Assembly: GCA_002478745.1 (NCBI GenBank)
Contig: DLQI01000083.1
Span: forward strand, 1 to 40,547
Reading direction: 5' to 3'
Source of the DNA: Rhodobacteraceae bacterium UBA7436
GTDB lineage: Bacteria; Pseudomonadota; Alphaproteobacteria; Rhodobacterales; Rhodobacteraceae
Length of the DNA: 40,547 bases
Below, piece by piece: positions 7,267 to 15,118 of this stretch. Each line of letters opens with the position of its first letter. Position 1 is the stretch's first letter. The position numbers were made by a program, and so were the translations under genes. A model generated the notes under the pieces. It did not search any database. It had not been told where the DNA came from and saw only the letters and a list, made by a program, of their open reading frames with translations.

Positions 7267-8475
7267 ATGACACAGCATCCCATTGCCGCAAACGGGCGCG
7301 GATACCTCGCAATTCCTGGGCCATCGGTTATGCCGGACGCTGTTTTACAAGCGATGCATCGCCCATCCCCCAATATTTATGATGGCGAGCTGTTGGAAAT
7401 GACAGCGACCCTGATCCCTGATTTAAAGCGGGTTGCACGGACAAAAGGCAAATGTGCGATTTATATTGGCAATGGTCATGCGGCGTGGGAAGCCTCCCTT
7501 TCCAATGTATTGTCCGAGGGTGATCGTGTTTTGGCCCCGATTACAGGACTATTTGGGCATGGCTGGGCGGATATGGCGCGTGGTTTGGGCGTTGAAGTTG
7601 ATGTGCTTGATTTCGGCAAGCAAAGCCCGATGGATATGGCGCTGATCACTCACGCGCTAAAAGAAGACACAGACCATCAGATTAAAGCCGTTTTAGCCGT
7701 TCATGTGGATACATCCAGTTCAATCCGCAATGATTTTACTGCGCTGCGCCGTGCGATCGATGATGCAGGGCATCCCGCGTTGTTGATGGCTGATTGCATC
7801 GCCTCATTAGGCTGTGATCAATTTGAAATGGATGAATGGGGCGTCGATGTTATGCTCGCGGCCTGTCAAAAAGGTTTGATGGTCCCAGCGGGCGTTTCAT
7901 TCGTATTCTTCAACGAAAAGGCAGAGGCAGTGCGCAATGCGATGCCACGTGTCAGCCGTTATTGGGACTGGGTTCCGCGCGGTGCTCCTGAACAATTTTG
8001 GCAGTATTTCAATGGGACTGCACCTACGCACCATTTGTTTGGGCTGCGGGCCGCATTAGATATTATCCACGATGAAAGCATTGAAAAAGTATGGGCACGT
8101 CATGCCGTCCTGGCCCGCGCGATTTGGGCGGCTTGTGATGCGTGGGGGCAGGTCGGTTCGCTTAAGATGAACGTGGCTGAGGCTCAGAATCGCAGCAATG
8201 CAGTGACATCCTTAAGTCTTGCATCCCCGGACGGCACAAGATTGCGCGAGTGGGTCGAGACCAACATCGGCCTGACCTTGGGCATCGGCCTTGGTATGGG
8301 GGGAGAAGGCGAACGCAGCTCGGATGGTTTCTTCCGCTTTGGTCATATGGGCCATGTGAATGGTCAGATGATTATGGGCCTTTTGGGCGGAGTGGAGACA
8401 GGTTTGACTGCGCTGAATATCGAACACGGTACTGGTGCGCTTGAAGCTGCAGCAGCAGTGATCGCCAAAGGATAG
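7267..8475 (+). CDS. Class V aminotransferase, serine-glyoxylate aminotransferase-like
   Basis: A 402-residue PLP enzyme of the alanine/serine-glyoxylate aminotransferase family. The N-terminal GRGYLAIPGPSVMPDAVL segment and IYIGNGHAAWEASLSN (phosphate-binding region) are typical. VHVDTSSSIRND and ADCIASLGC lie around the cofactor, and the Schiff-base Lys is K202 in AACQKGLM. In methylotrophs and photorespiration it converts serine plus glyoxylate to hydroxypyruvate plus glycine. In Roseobacters it may serve glycine or C1 metabolism, but no serine-cycle genes are beside it. The ATG at 7267 has a weak AGGG ribosome binding site. It converges with the next aminotransferase gene with only 3 bases between stop codons. 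Confidence 0.88.
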   Translation: MTQHPIAANGRGYLAIPGPSVMPDAVLQAMHRPSPNIYDGELLEMTATLIPDLKRVARTKGKCAIYIGNGHAAWEASLSNVLSEGDRVLAPITGLFGHGWADMARGLGVEVDVLDFGKQSPMDMALITHALKEDTDHQIKAVLAVHVDTSSSIRNDFTALRRAIDDAGHPALLMADCIASLGCDQFEMDEWGVDVMLAACQKGLMVPAGVSFVFFNEKAEAVRNAMPRVSRYWDWVPRGAPEQFWQYFNGTAPTHHLFGLRAALDIIHDESIEKVWARHAVLARAIWAACDAWGQVGSLKMNVAEAQNRSNAVTSLSLASPDGTRLREWVETNIGLTLGIGLGMGGEGERSSDGFFRFGHMGHVNGQMIMGLLGGVETGLTALNIEHGTGALEAAAAVIAKG

Positions 8476-8478
8476 ACC

Positions 8479-9579
8479 TTATTCTGCTGCGTCTTTTAGC
8501 GCTTTGGGAAGTGCAAAGGTGAACAGGGCCAAGTCTTCTGATGTTCCGCAGCTTATGCGGATGCACCGGTTTTGCGGCGCGACAAAGGGCATGCGAACGA
8601 ACAACCCTTCTTTGATCAATGCGGCCAGGACCCTTTGTGCAAATGCAGCGTCTTGGCCGCAATCTATTGTCACAAAGTTGGTTGCTGACGGGATCGCACT
8701 AAGTCCATTTTCGCGGGCAATCCTTGTGATCTGATCACGTGCGTTGCCGATGCGTGCAACGGTTTCAGATAAATATGCTCGATCTTGCAATGCTGCTAAC
8801 GCACCTGCTTGGGCCGCGCGATTCATACCAAAGTGATTGCGCACCTTGTTGAATGCGGCAATGAGATTTGGATGCCCGATAGCGTATCCAACGCGCGCCC
8901 CAGCCATCCCATAGGCCTTTGAAAAGGTGCGCATGCGGATCACTCGCGGGTCATCTGGATTTACTTGTGCTGCGGTGCCATCGGGGGCTGTCTCAACATA
9001 TGCCTCGTCGAGAACCAACAAGCAGTCAGCAGGCAAAGTATCTAGAGCCGCTGTCAACGTTTCCCCCTTGTGCCATGTCCCCATTGGATTGTCGGGGTTG
9101 GCAAGGTAAGCTAATTTGGCACCGGTTTCGGTTGCTTTGCTAAACAGCGCTGCGGGATCTTCATAATCATCAAGGTAGGGGACTTTGTGCAAAGTACCGC
9201 CAAAGCCTGCTACGTGATAATTGAACGTCGGATAAGCCCCGTCTGATGTGACGACGGCATCGCCATCTGCAACAAAAAGGCGGACCAAGTAGCCTAATAA
9301 GCCATCAATACCTTCGCCAACAGCAATATGGTCAGCGGTACAACCGTGGTGTTTGGCAAGAGCATGGCGCAAGTCATAGCTTTCTGGATCGCCGTACATC
9401 CATTGGGCGGTTTCGGCCATGGCCTGAACTGCCTTTGGGGATGGGCCGAACACATTTTCATTCGCTCCAAGGCGCGCACCAAAGGTACGCCCTTGTGCCC
9501 GTTCTTGGGTTTCGGGGCCCACAAATGGCACGGTTGATGGCAATGATTGGGCGAGATCGGTAAAGCGAAAATCTGTCAT
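8479..9579 (-). CDS. Histidinol-phosphate aminotransferase-like PLP enzyme
   Basis: A 366-residue class I/II aminotransferase of the HisC family. Key features are ARLGANENVFGPSP at the N-terminus, GEGIDGLLGYL near the phosphate site, NPDNPMGT (161-167), DEAYVE (191-196), the PLP lysine K221 in RTFSKAYGMAGARVGY, and a C-terminal IRISCGT arginine for the substrate carboxylate. HisC converts histidinol phosphate and 2-oxoglutarate, but family members also act on aromatic amino acids. No other his gene is nearby, so this may be a paralogue with another substrate. The frame is open far upstream to 9897, but the protein family begins at MTDFRF, so I start at 9579. The upstream part overlaps a small gene on the other strand. 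Confidence 0.85.
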   Translation of the reverse strand: MTDFRFTDLAQSLPSTVPFVGPETQERAQGRTFGARLGANENVFGPSPKAVQAMAETAQWMYGDPESYDLRHALAKHHGCTADHIAVGEGIDGLLGYLVRLFVADGDAVVTSDGAYPTFNYHVAGFGGTLHKVPYLDDYEDPAALFSKATETGAKLAYLANPDNPMGTWHKGETLTAALDTLPADCLLVLDEAYVETAPDGTAAQVNPDDPRVIRMRTFSKAYGMAGARVGYAIGHPNLIAAFNKVRNHFGMNRAAQAGALAALQDRAYLSETVARIGNARDQITRIARENGLSAIPSATNFVTIDCGQDAAFAQRVLAALIKEGLFVRMPFVAPQNRCIRISCGTSEDLALFTFALPKALKDAAE

Positions 9580-9675
9580 TTCAAATGCGTAGCCTATGGC
9601 GCTGTGGGCGGGCAACCCTTGAAAACGGTGCGACACGTGCTTACTTGAGAATGATTCGCAATTGGAGGTTTCGAA

Positions 9676-9852
9676 ATGGCTAAGATGACACGTCGTGGAT
9701 TTATGGCAACAACAATGGCGATAGGCGCGATGCGATTCGTCCCTGCTGGTGTTGGTATTGCGGCAAAAGCTGCGCAGGGGCGTTGGATCACCAAACTGGT
9801 ATATGATAAAGGGCTTGGCATGATGCGTGCGGTTGAACGCTTCGTTCCCTAA
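9676..9852 (+). CDS. 58-residue protein with Tat-like signal
   Basis: A short open frame beginning MAKMTRRGFMATTM, preceded by a GGAGG ribosome binding site 7 bases upstream of the ATG. The TRRGFM segment fits the twin-arginine consensus, followed by a mildly hydrophobic Ala/Met/Gly stretch. The mature-looking tail RWITKLVYDKGLGMMRAVERFVP is amphipathic. I know no function. The good ribosome binding site and the coding-like tail argue that it is real. It lies between the HisC-like gene (divergent, 96-base gap) and the crotonase gene (62 bases downstream, same strand), so it could be the first gene of a two-gene transcript. Confidence 0.6.
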   Translation: MAKMTRRGFMATTMAIGAMRFVPAGVGIAAKAAQGRWITKLVYDKGLGMMRAVERFVP

Positions 9853-9914
9853 CGTCCTGCTGGTATTTGGCGCGCCAATCGTCTGTTGTGTCCCCAAGCA
9901 TTTGGAGAGACATC

Positions 9915-10703
9915 ATGAGCCGCATATCCGTCACCTATGAAAATCACATCGCGCATGTGCGCCTGACCCGCAGCGACAAAATGAATGCTGTGGATCAGGA
10001 AATGATTACTGGGATCATTGCGGCAGGTGATGAGATTGCGGCATCTGATGCACGTGTTGTTGTGCTGTCTGGCGAGGGACGTGCGTTTTGCGCGGGCATC
10101 GATATTGGCAGCCTTGGACAGATGATCGGTGTCGATCCGGCAGGGCAGTTGATGCCACGCACCCACGGAAATGGAACCACAAATCAGTGGCAAGAGGTCG
10201 CTATGATATGGTCGCGCCTTCCTATCCCAGTGATCGCGGCGCTGCACGGTCCTGTGTTTGGGGCAGGGTGCCAATTGGCGCTGGGGGCTGATATTCGCAT
10301 TGCTGGACCAGACACCAAAATTGCGGTGATGGAGCTGAAGTGGGGCATCGTGCCTGACATGGGTGGTATGGTGCTACTGCCGAAATTGGTGGCACCTGAT
10401 GTGATGCGCAAACTAACCTACACCGCAACGCCTGTCTTGGCGGATCAAGCGTTGGCTTGGGGATTGGTCACTGAATTGGCGGATGACCCATTGGCTGCGG
10501 CGATGGAATTGGCGACAGAGATTGGAGGGCGCAGCCCATCAGCCATTCGTGCGGCAAAGCGATTGATGACCTTAAGTGAAACGGCATCAGACACAGAAAT
10601 CTTGTTGGCCGAAAGCCAAGAACAAGCTGTGTTGGTTGGAACACCTGAACAAATGGAAGTGGTTGCAGCGACGTTACAAAAACGTCCAGCTGTCTTTAAG
10701 TAA
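9915..10703 (+). CDS. Enoyl-CoA hydratase/isomerase family protein
   Basis: A 262-residue crotonase-fold enzyme, probably cytosolic and trimeric or hexameric. LSGEGRAFCAGIDI and the oxyanion-hole region ALHGPVFGAGCQLALGADIRI match the family. The first catalytic Glu position of true hydratases is occupied within GAGCQLALG, and MELKWGIVPDMGGMVLLPKLV corresponds to the second active-site region, where Asp stands in place of the usual second Glu. That pattern is seen in several crotonases that are not beta-oxidation hydratases, so the precise reaction is open. The start at 9915 has a GGAGAG ribosome binding site. It ends in front of a perfect hairpin shared with valS. Confidence 0.85.
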   Translation: MSRISVTYENHIAHVRLTRSDKMNAVDQEMITGIIAAGDEIAASDARVVVLSGEGRAFCAGIDIGSLGQMIGVDPAGQLMPRTHGNGTTNQWQEVAMIWSRLPIPVIAALHGPVFGAGCQLALGADIRIAGPDTKIAVMELKWGIVPDMGGMVLLPKLVAPDVMRKLTYTATPVLADQALAWGLVTELADDPLAAAMELATEIGGRSPSAIRAAKRLMTLSETASDTEILLAESQEQAVLVGTPEQMEVVAATLQKRPAVFK

Positions 10704-10733
10704 CCGTTGCGCCCGCGAATAGGGCGCAACGGT
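10703..10733. terminator. Hairpin between convergent crotonase gene and valS
   Basis: A perfect 12-bp inverted repeat (arms containing CCGTTGCGCCC and GGGCGCAACGG) surrounds a 7-base loop between two convergent stop codons. No long T-run follows on either strand, so termination may be partial. Confidence 0.7.
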
Positions 10734-10741
10734 ATGATTAA

Positions 10742-13738
10742 TTAGCCAAGTTCAGAGATACGAGCCAACGCGCCTTTCAACTTGGATTCTTCATCCTCGC
10801 GCAGTGCTAGGTTGGCTTTGGTCTCTTCAATGACTTCAGCCGGTGCACTGTCTGCGAATTTTGGGTTGTTCAGACGGCCACGCAGGCCACCCAATTCCTT
10901 GGCCAATTTGCCCAATGTCTTTTCAAGACGGGCCTTTTCAGCCGCAACATCGATGATGCCGTCCAGCGGAATACCGAATGCGCCGCCGCTAACGGCCAAA
11001 GCCGCGGTGCCTTTTGGCATTGTATCAACCGCTGTTAGGCTTTCGATACGGGCAAAGCGTTTAATCAACGCCTCGTTCTGATCCCACGCAGATGTTGCCG
11101 CCGCGTCCATGCCCACAACGACCAACGGCACGAAATCACCACCTGGTACGTTCATTTGGGCACGGGCCGAACGGATCGCCTCGATCATCGCAACGGTCCA
11201 TGACAAATCAGCGTCCGCTTGCGCGTCAACCAGATCGGCGGCGGTGTATGTTGGCCAGTCGGTGTGAACCAACATCTTTGGACGCTCTTTAGCGCTCCAC
11301 AACTCTTCTGTTACAAACGGCATAATCGGGTGCAACAGGATCAAGCATTGATCGAACGCCCATGCATATGTCGCCTTGGTTTCAGCCGCCGCAGCTGCGT
11401 CATCACCGTCCAAAACGGGTTTGGTGAACTCAAGGTATTGCGAGCAGAAGGTGTTCCAGACAAAGCTGTAAAGCGTGCTGGCCGCATCGTTGAAACGGTA
11501 GGTTTCTAGGGCTGCGTCCACGGCTTCGCGGGTTTTGGCAATCTCGCCTTTGATCCAGTTGTTCAGCGGCAGATTTGTTTCTGGCACACCGTCCGCGTGG
11601 GGTACATCAAACGTGCCTTTGAAATCGCCGTAGGTGCCGGCATTCCAAAGCTTCGTCACGAAGTTGCGATAGCCCTCAATCCGTTTCGTATCCAGCTTCA
11701 ACGCACCACCAAGAGAGGCCATTGCCGCATTGGTAAAGCGCAGCGCGTCGGCACCGTATTCGTCGATGATGTCGAGCGGGTCGATGACGTTGCCCGTTGA
11801 TTTGCTCATTTTCTTGCCATGCGCATCGCGCACAAGGCCGTGCAAATACACGTTCTTGAACGGGATTTCATCGACAACAGCCAGTTGCATCATCATCATC
11901 CGCGCGACCCAGAAGAACAGGATGTCTTGGCCTGTGATCAGGTCGGAAGTCGGGAAGTAGCGTTTGAGCGCGTCGGTTTCTTCGGGCCAGCCGAGGGTGC
12001 CGATAGGCCAGAGGCCGGAGGAGAACCATGTGTCTAGGACGTCGGGGTCGCGTTGAATACCAATTCTATTAATGCCTTCTCTAAAGTCTAGGTACGGAAA
12101 TGCAACTTCCCGTCCAGAGCGAGCATATCTAGTAACGCCATCTTCTTTTTCTACGTCGAAAACTTCGCAGTTCTCAAAACCACGAGACTCGTAGTCTAAC
12201 TTAGCTGCTGCCATTGCTTCTTCTTCGGTTGCATAGCAATAGAACTCCTTAGCTGGACCTCTCCAAACCGGTATCTGGTGCCCCCACCAAAGCTGACGCG
12301 AGATGCACCATGGCTCGATATTATCCAGCCAGTTGTAATAAACCTTCTCTCCGCTCTCTGGCATGATTTTCACATCACCATTGCGCACTGCATCCAGCGC
12401 AGGCTGAACGATCTGGTCCGTGTCCACAAACCATTGGTCCGTCAGCAACGGTTCGATCACAACCTTGGAGCGGTCGCCGTATGGCTGCATGATCGGCTTG
12501 TTCTCAACGTAAGGGATCAACGTTGTTGTCTCTTCACCCTCATCATCCGTTGTCGTGACAGGCACCATAACAGCCAGCCCCTCATCGGTGATGTCTTGGA
12601 CAACCTTCTTGCGCGCCTCAAAGCGGTCCATGCCACGGTATTCTTCGGGCACAAGGTTCATCGCGGCGATCATCGCCTCGTCGAATTCTTGGGTGCCATT
12701 CGCAATCGCTTGGGCCACGGCAGCTTCTTCAGCATATGGCTTACCATCGGCGCGCATTGCGGCTTTCGTGTCCATTAGGTTGAACATCGGAATGCCGCCA
12801 CGTTTGGCAACTTGATAGTCGTTGAAATCGTGGGCACCCGTGATCTTCACCGCACCAGATCCGAAATCCTTGTCAGGATATTCATCCGTGATGATCGGGA
12901 TCAGGCGGCGGAATTCTTTTGGACCAACAGGAATTTCGCACAACTTGCCAACGATAGGCGCGTAACGTTCGTCTGATGGATGCACAGCAACCGCGCCATC
13001 ACCCAGCATGGTTTCTGGACGTGTGGTTGCGATTGAAATGTAATCGCGGGTCTCTTCCAACGTGACATTCCCGTCCTCATCTTTTTCGATGTAGGTATAA
13101 GTCGCGCCACCAGCGAGTGGATATTTAAAGTGCCACATGTGGCCCGGTGTCTCAACATTTTCGACCTCAAGATCGGAAATAGCTGTTTCGAAATGCGGGT
13201 CCCAATTGACCAGACGTTTGCCGCGATAGATCAGGCCCTTGTTATACATTTCAACAAAGACTTTGATTACGGCGTCAGGAAAGTTGCCCGACATGGTGAA
13301 GGCTTCACGGTCCCAATCGCAAGACGCACCAAGGCGTTTGAGCTGGTTGATGATCTGACCGCCGGATTCTTCTTTCCACTCCCAAACCTTTTCAAGGAAC
13401 GCATCGCGCCCCATTTCAGCGCGCGAAGGTTGCTGTGTCTCGGCCAGTTTGCGTTCCACAACCATCTGCGTGGCGATGCCCGCGTGATCGGTGCCCGGCT
13501 GCCATAACGTGTCAAACCCCTGCATACGCTTCCAGCGCATCATGATATCTTGAAGTGTGTTGTTGAACGCGTGGCCCATGTGCAAAACGCCCGTGACGTT
13601 TGGCGGTGGTATCATGATGCAATAGCTGCTGGCCTCTGGCTTGGCGTTTGCGCCTGCCACAAAACAACCTGCCGCTTCCCATGCTTGATAGAGACGGGGT
13701 TCTGCGGTTGTCGCGTCGAATTTCTTTTCCAGCGCCAT
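10742..13738 (-). CDS. valS: Valyl-tRNA synthetase
   Basis: A 998-residue class I aminoacyl-tRNA synthetase that charges tRNA-Val and edits misactivated threonine. The HIGH motif is HMGH (53-56) after PPNVTGVL. The KMSKS motif is in HGKKMSKSTGN. The catalytic-domain segments WWGHQIPVW and DVLDTWFSS are present, an editing domain lies between, and a C-terminal coiled coil (AAEKARLEKTLGKLAKEL ...) ends the protein. Codon use is uneven. The stretch encoding roughly residues 487-560, between WWGHQIPVW and DVLDTWFSS, is about 43% GC and uses AGA, ATA, CTA and TTA codons, while flanks I counted run 55-65%. The gene lies downstream of a perfect A/T-rich dyad and is the last of a long minus-strand block. 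Confidence 0.97.
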   Translation of the reverse strand: MALEKKFDATTAEPRLYQAWEAAGCFVAGANAKPEASSYCIMIPPPNVTGVLHMGHAFNNTLQDIMMRWKRMQGFDTLWQPGTDHAGIATQMVVERKLAETQQPSRAEMGRDAFLEKVWEWKEESGGQIINQLKRLGASCDWDREAFTMSGNFPDAVIKVFVEMYNKGLIYRGKRLVNWDPHFETAISDLEVENVETPGHMWHFKYPLAGGATYTYIEKDEDGNVTLEETRDYISIATTRPETMLGDGAVAVHPSDERYAPIVGKLCEIPVGPKEFRRLIPIITDEYPDKDFGSGAVKITGAHDFNDYQVAKRGGIPMFNLMDTKAAMRADGKPYAEEAAVAQAIANGTQEFDEAMIAAMNLVPEEYRGMDRFEARKKVVQDITDEGLAVMVPVTTTDDEGEETTTLIPYVENKPIMQPYGDRSKVVIEPLLTDQWFVDTDQIVQPALDAVRNGDVKIMPESGEKVYYNWLDNIEPWCISRQLWWGHQIPVWRGPAKEFYCYATEEEAMAAAKLDYESRGFENCEVFDVEKEDGVTRYARSGREVAFPYLDFREGINRIGIQRDPDVLDTWFSSGLWPIGTLGWPEETDALKRYFPTSDLITGQDILFFWVARMMMMQLAVVDEIPFKNVYLHGLVRDAHGKKMSKSTGNVIDPLDIIDEYGADALRFTNAAMASLGGALKLDTKRIEGYRNFVTKLWNAGTYGDFKGTFDVPHADGVPETNLPLNNWIKGEIAKTREAVDAALETYRFNDAASTLYSFVWNTFCSQYLEFTKPVLDGDDAAAAAETKATYAWAFDQCLILLHPIMPFVTEELWSAKERPKMLVHTDWPTYTAADLVDAQADADLSWTVAMIEAIRSARAQMNVPGGDFVPLVVVGMDAAATSAWDQNEALIKRFARIESLTAVDTMPKGTAALAVSGGAFGIPLDGIIDVAAEKARLEKTLGKLAKELGGLRGRLNNPKFADSAPAEVIEETKANLALREDEESKLKGALARISELG

Positions 13739-13763
13739 GGCTACGGTATCCTTTGGTCGTGGG

Positions 13764-13780
13764 TGTTTTAAGTTAAAACA
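13764..13780. promoter_or_regulatory. Perfect A/T-rich dyad upstream of valS
   Basis: TGTTTTAA and TTAAAACA form a perfect 8-bp inverted repeat around a single G. It lies 26-42 bases before the valS start codon and after the end of the enolase-superfamily gene. It could be an operator, a weak hairpin in the valS leader, or part of a terminator; the sequence does not decide. Confidence 0.4.
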
Positions 13781-13814
13781 TCAGATAGCGAAACGCACGC
13801 GCAAGGGAAAGGCA

Positions 13815-15044
13815 CTAAGTCTTGATCGGGGCCCCACCTACAAAGGAATTGCCATTCACATAGTCACAGGGCGCTTCTTGCATTTCCAAATGCAGACCAT
13901 CGTCAATGTATGGGTGGGCGCGCGCCAGTGCCTCGTCGACATCAATGCCAAGGCCGGGGGCTGTTGGAGGGGTGATAAAACCGTCCTCAACGCGAATGCT
14001 GCCTTTGATCAATTGGTCGTGGAATGGGGTTTCAATGCACTCACACATCAGGATGTTGGGGATGGATGCGGCGTACTGGATGTTGGCGGCCCACTCGATT
14101 GGACCCGCATACAAGTGCGGTGCCATCTGCGCGTTGTAAACCTCAGCCATCGCGGCAACCTTTTTCATCTCCCAGATACCGCCTGCACGGCCCAGTGCAG
14201 GCTGCAAGATCGCGGCGGCCCCGCTGCGCAAGACGGGGGCGAACTCGGCCTTTGTGGTCAATCTCTCACCTGTCGCAACAGGTATGCGGGTGCTGCGTGC
14301 CACTTGGGCCATTTGCTCCACCGCGTCTGGTGGCACAGGTTCTTCATACCAGAGTGGGCTAAAGGGTTCGATGGCTTGGGCCAACCGAATGGCACCCGCA
14401 GTGGTGAACTGGCCATGGGTTCCAAATAGCAGGTCCGCCTTATCACCAACGGCCTCGCGAATAGCTTTGCAAAAAGCCACCGACTGGCTGATGTCACTCA
14501 TGGCAGGCATATGTCCGCCACGCAGGGTGTAGGGGCCAGCAGGGTCAAACTTAACCGCAGTGTATCCCCGCGCCACGCAATCAAGTGCAGACTCGGCAGC
14601 CATCTCTGGTGAAGTCCAAAAGGCATTTATGTCGTGGTGAGGCAAAGGATAAAGGTAGGTATAGGCGCGGATGCGATCATTCATGCACCCGCCAATTAGG
14701 GCGTGAACAGGCCGATCACGGTCTTTGCCCAAAACATCCCAGCATGCGATTTCAAGTCCAGAAAATGCGCCAATAACAGTAAGGTCAGGGCGCTGCGTAA
14801 ATCCAGAGGAGTAAACACGGCGATACATCAATTCGATGTTCTCAGGGTTCTCGCCCTGCATATGGCGGGCAAAAACGTCCTCGATCACAGTTTTCATCGC
14901 AATCGGCCCGACAGAGGAAGCATAGCATTCCCCCCAACCAACGATGCCGGTGTCCGTTGTGACCTTAACCAAGATCCAATACCGACCGCCCCATCCAGGT
15001 GCGGGTGGCGCTGTAACAATGACTTCTAAATCTTGCAGCTTCAT
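13815..15044 (-). CDS. Enolase-superfamily (mandelate racemase/sugar-acid dehydratase-like) enzyme
   Basis: A 409-residue two-domain enzyme. The N-terminal capping domain covers about residues 1-125 and a beta/alpha barrel follows. Barrel motifs are AVKFDPAGPYT (about 161-171), LLFGTHGQFT (about 205-214), WYEEPVPPD (Glu at about 237), ATGERLTT (Glu at about 262) and APHLYAGP (His at about 312). The last three supply metal ligands and the acid/base His of the dehydratase group. The position that is usually a metal-binding Asp (as in DFHG of galactonate dehydratase) reads GTHG here. Likely reactions are dehydration or cycloisomerisation of a sugar acid, but the substrate is unknown. It lies 74 bases downstream of an alcohol dehydrogenase gene, suggesting a shared sugar or polyol catabolic role. 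Confidence 0.8.
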   Translation of the reverse strand: MKLQDLEVIVTAPPAPGWGGRYWILVKVTTDTGIVGWGECYASSVGPIAMKTVIEDVFARHMQGENPENIELMYRRVYSSGFTQRPDLTVIGAFSGLEIACWDVLGKDRDRPVHALIGGCMNDRIRAYTYLYPLPHHDINAFWTSPEMAAESALDCVARGYTAVKFDPAGPYTLRGGHMPAMSDISQSVAFCKAIREAVGDKADLLFGTHGQFTTAGAIRLAQAIEPFSPLWYEEPVPPDAVEQMAQVARSTRIPVATGERLTTKAEFAPVLRSGAAAILQPALGRAGGIWEMKKVAAMAEVYNAQMAPHLYAGPIEWAANIQYAASIPNILMCECIETPFHDQLIKGSIRVEDGFITPPTAPGLGIDVDEALARAHPYIDDGLHLEMQEAPCDYVNGNSFVGGAPIKT

Positions 15045-15074
15045 AACGGGCCCAACTTCATCTTACCAAATAAA

Positions 15075-15114
15075 CTCCGGGGAGATCGCCAAAGGCGAGC
15101 GGGGGCAGCGCCCC
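15075..15114 (-). repeat. Cluster of three small hairpins, likely dispersed intergenic element
   Basis: Three adjacent palindromes fill the gap between the dehydrogenase and the enolase-superfamily gene: CTCC/GGAG around GG (15075-15084), TCGCC/GGCGA around AAA (15086-15098), and GGGGC/GCCCC around AGC (15102-15114). On the minus strand the GC-rich hairpin follows the dehydrogenase stop at once. Similar GC-rich hairpin strings recur after genes in Rhodobacteraceae, from general memory; I found no second copy in this window. Confidence 0.45.
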
Positions 15115-15118
15115 AACC

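Noticed and set aside
9580..9897. Long N-terminal extension of the HisC-like enzyme
   Set aside because: The added sequence is rich in Cys, His and Ser in a non-coding-like way, and overlaps the small Tat-like gene on the other strand, which has a better ribosome binding site.
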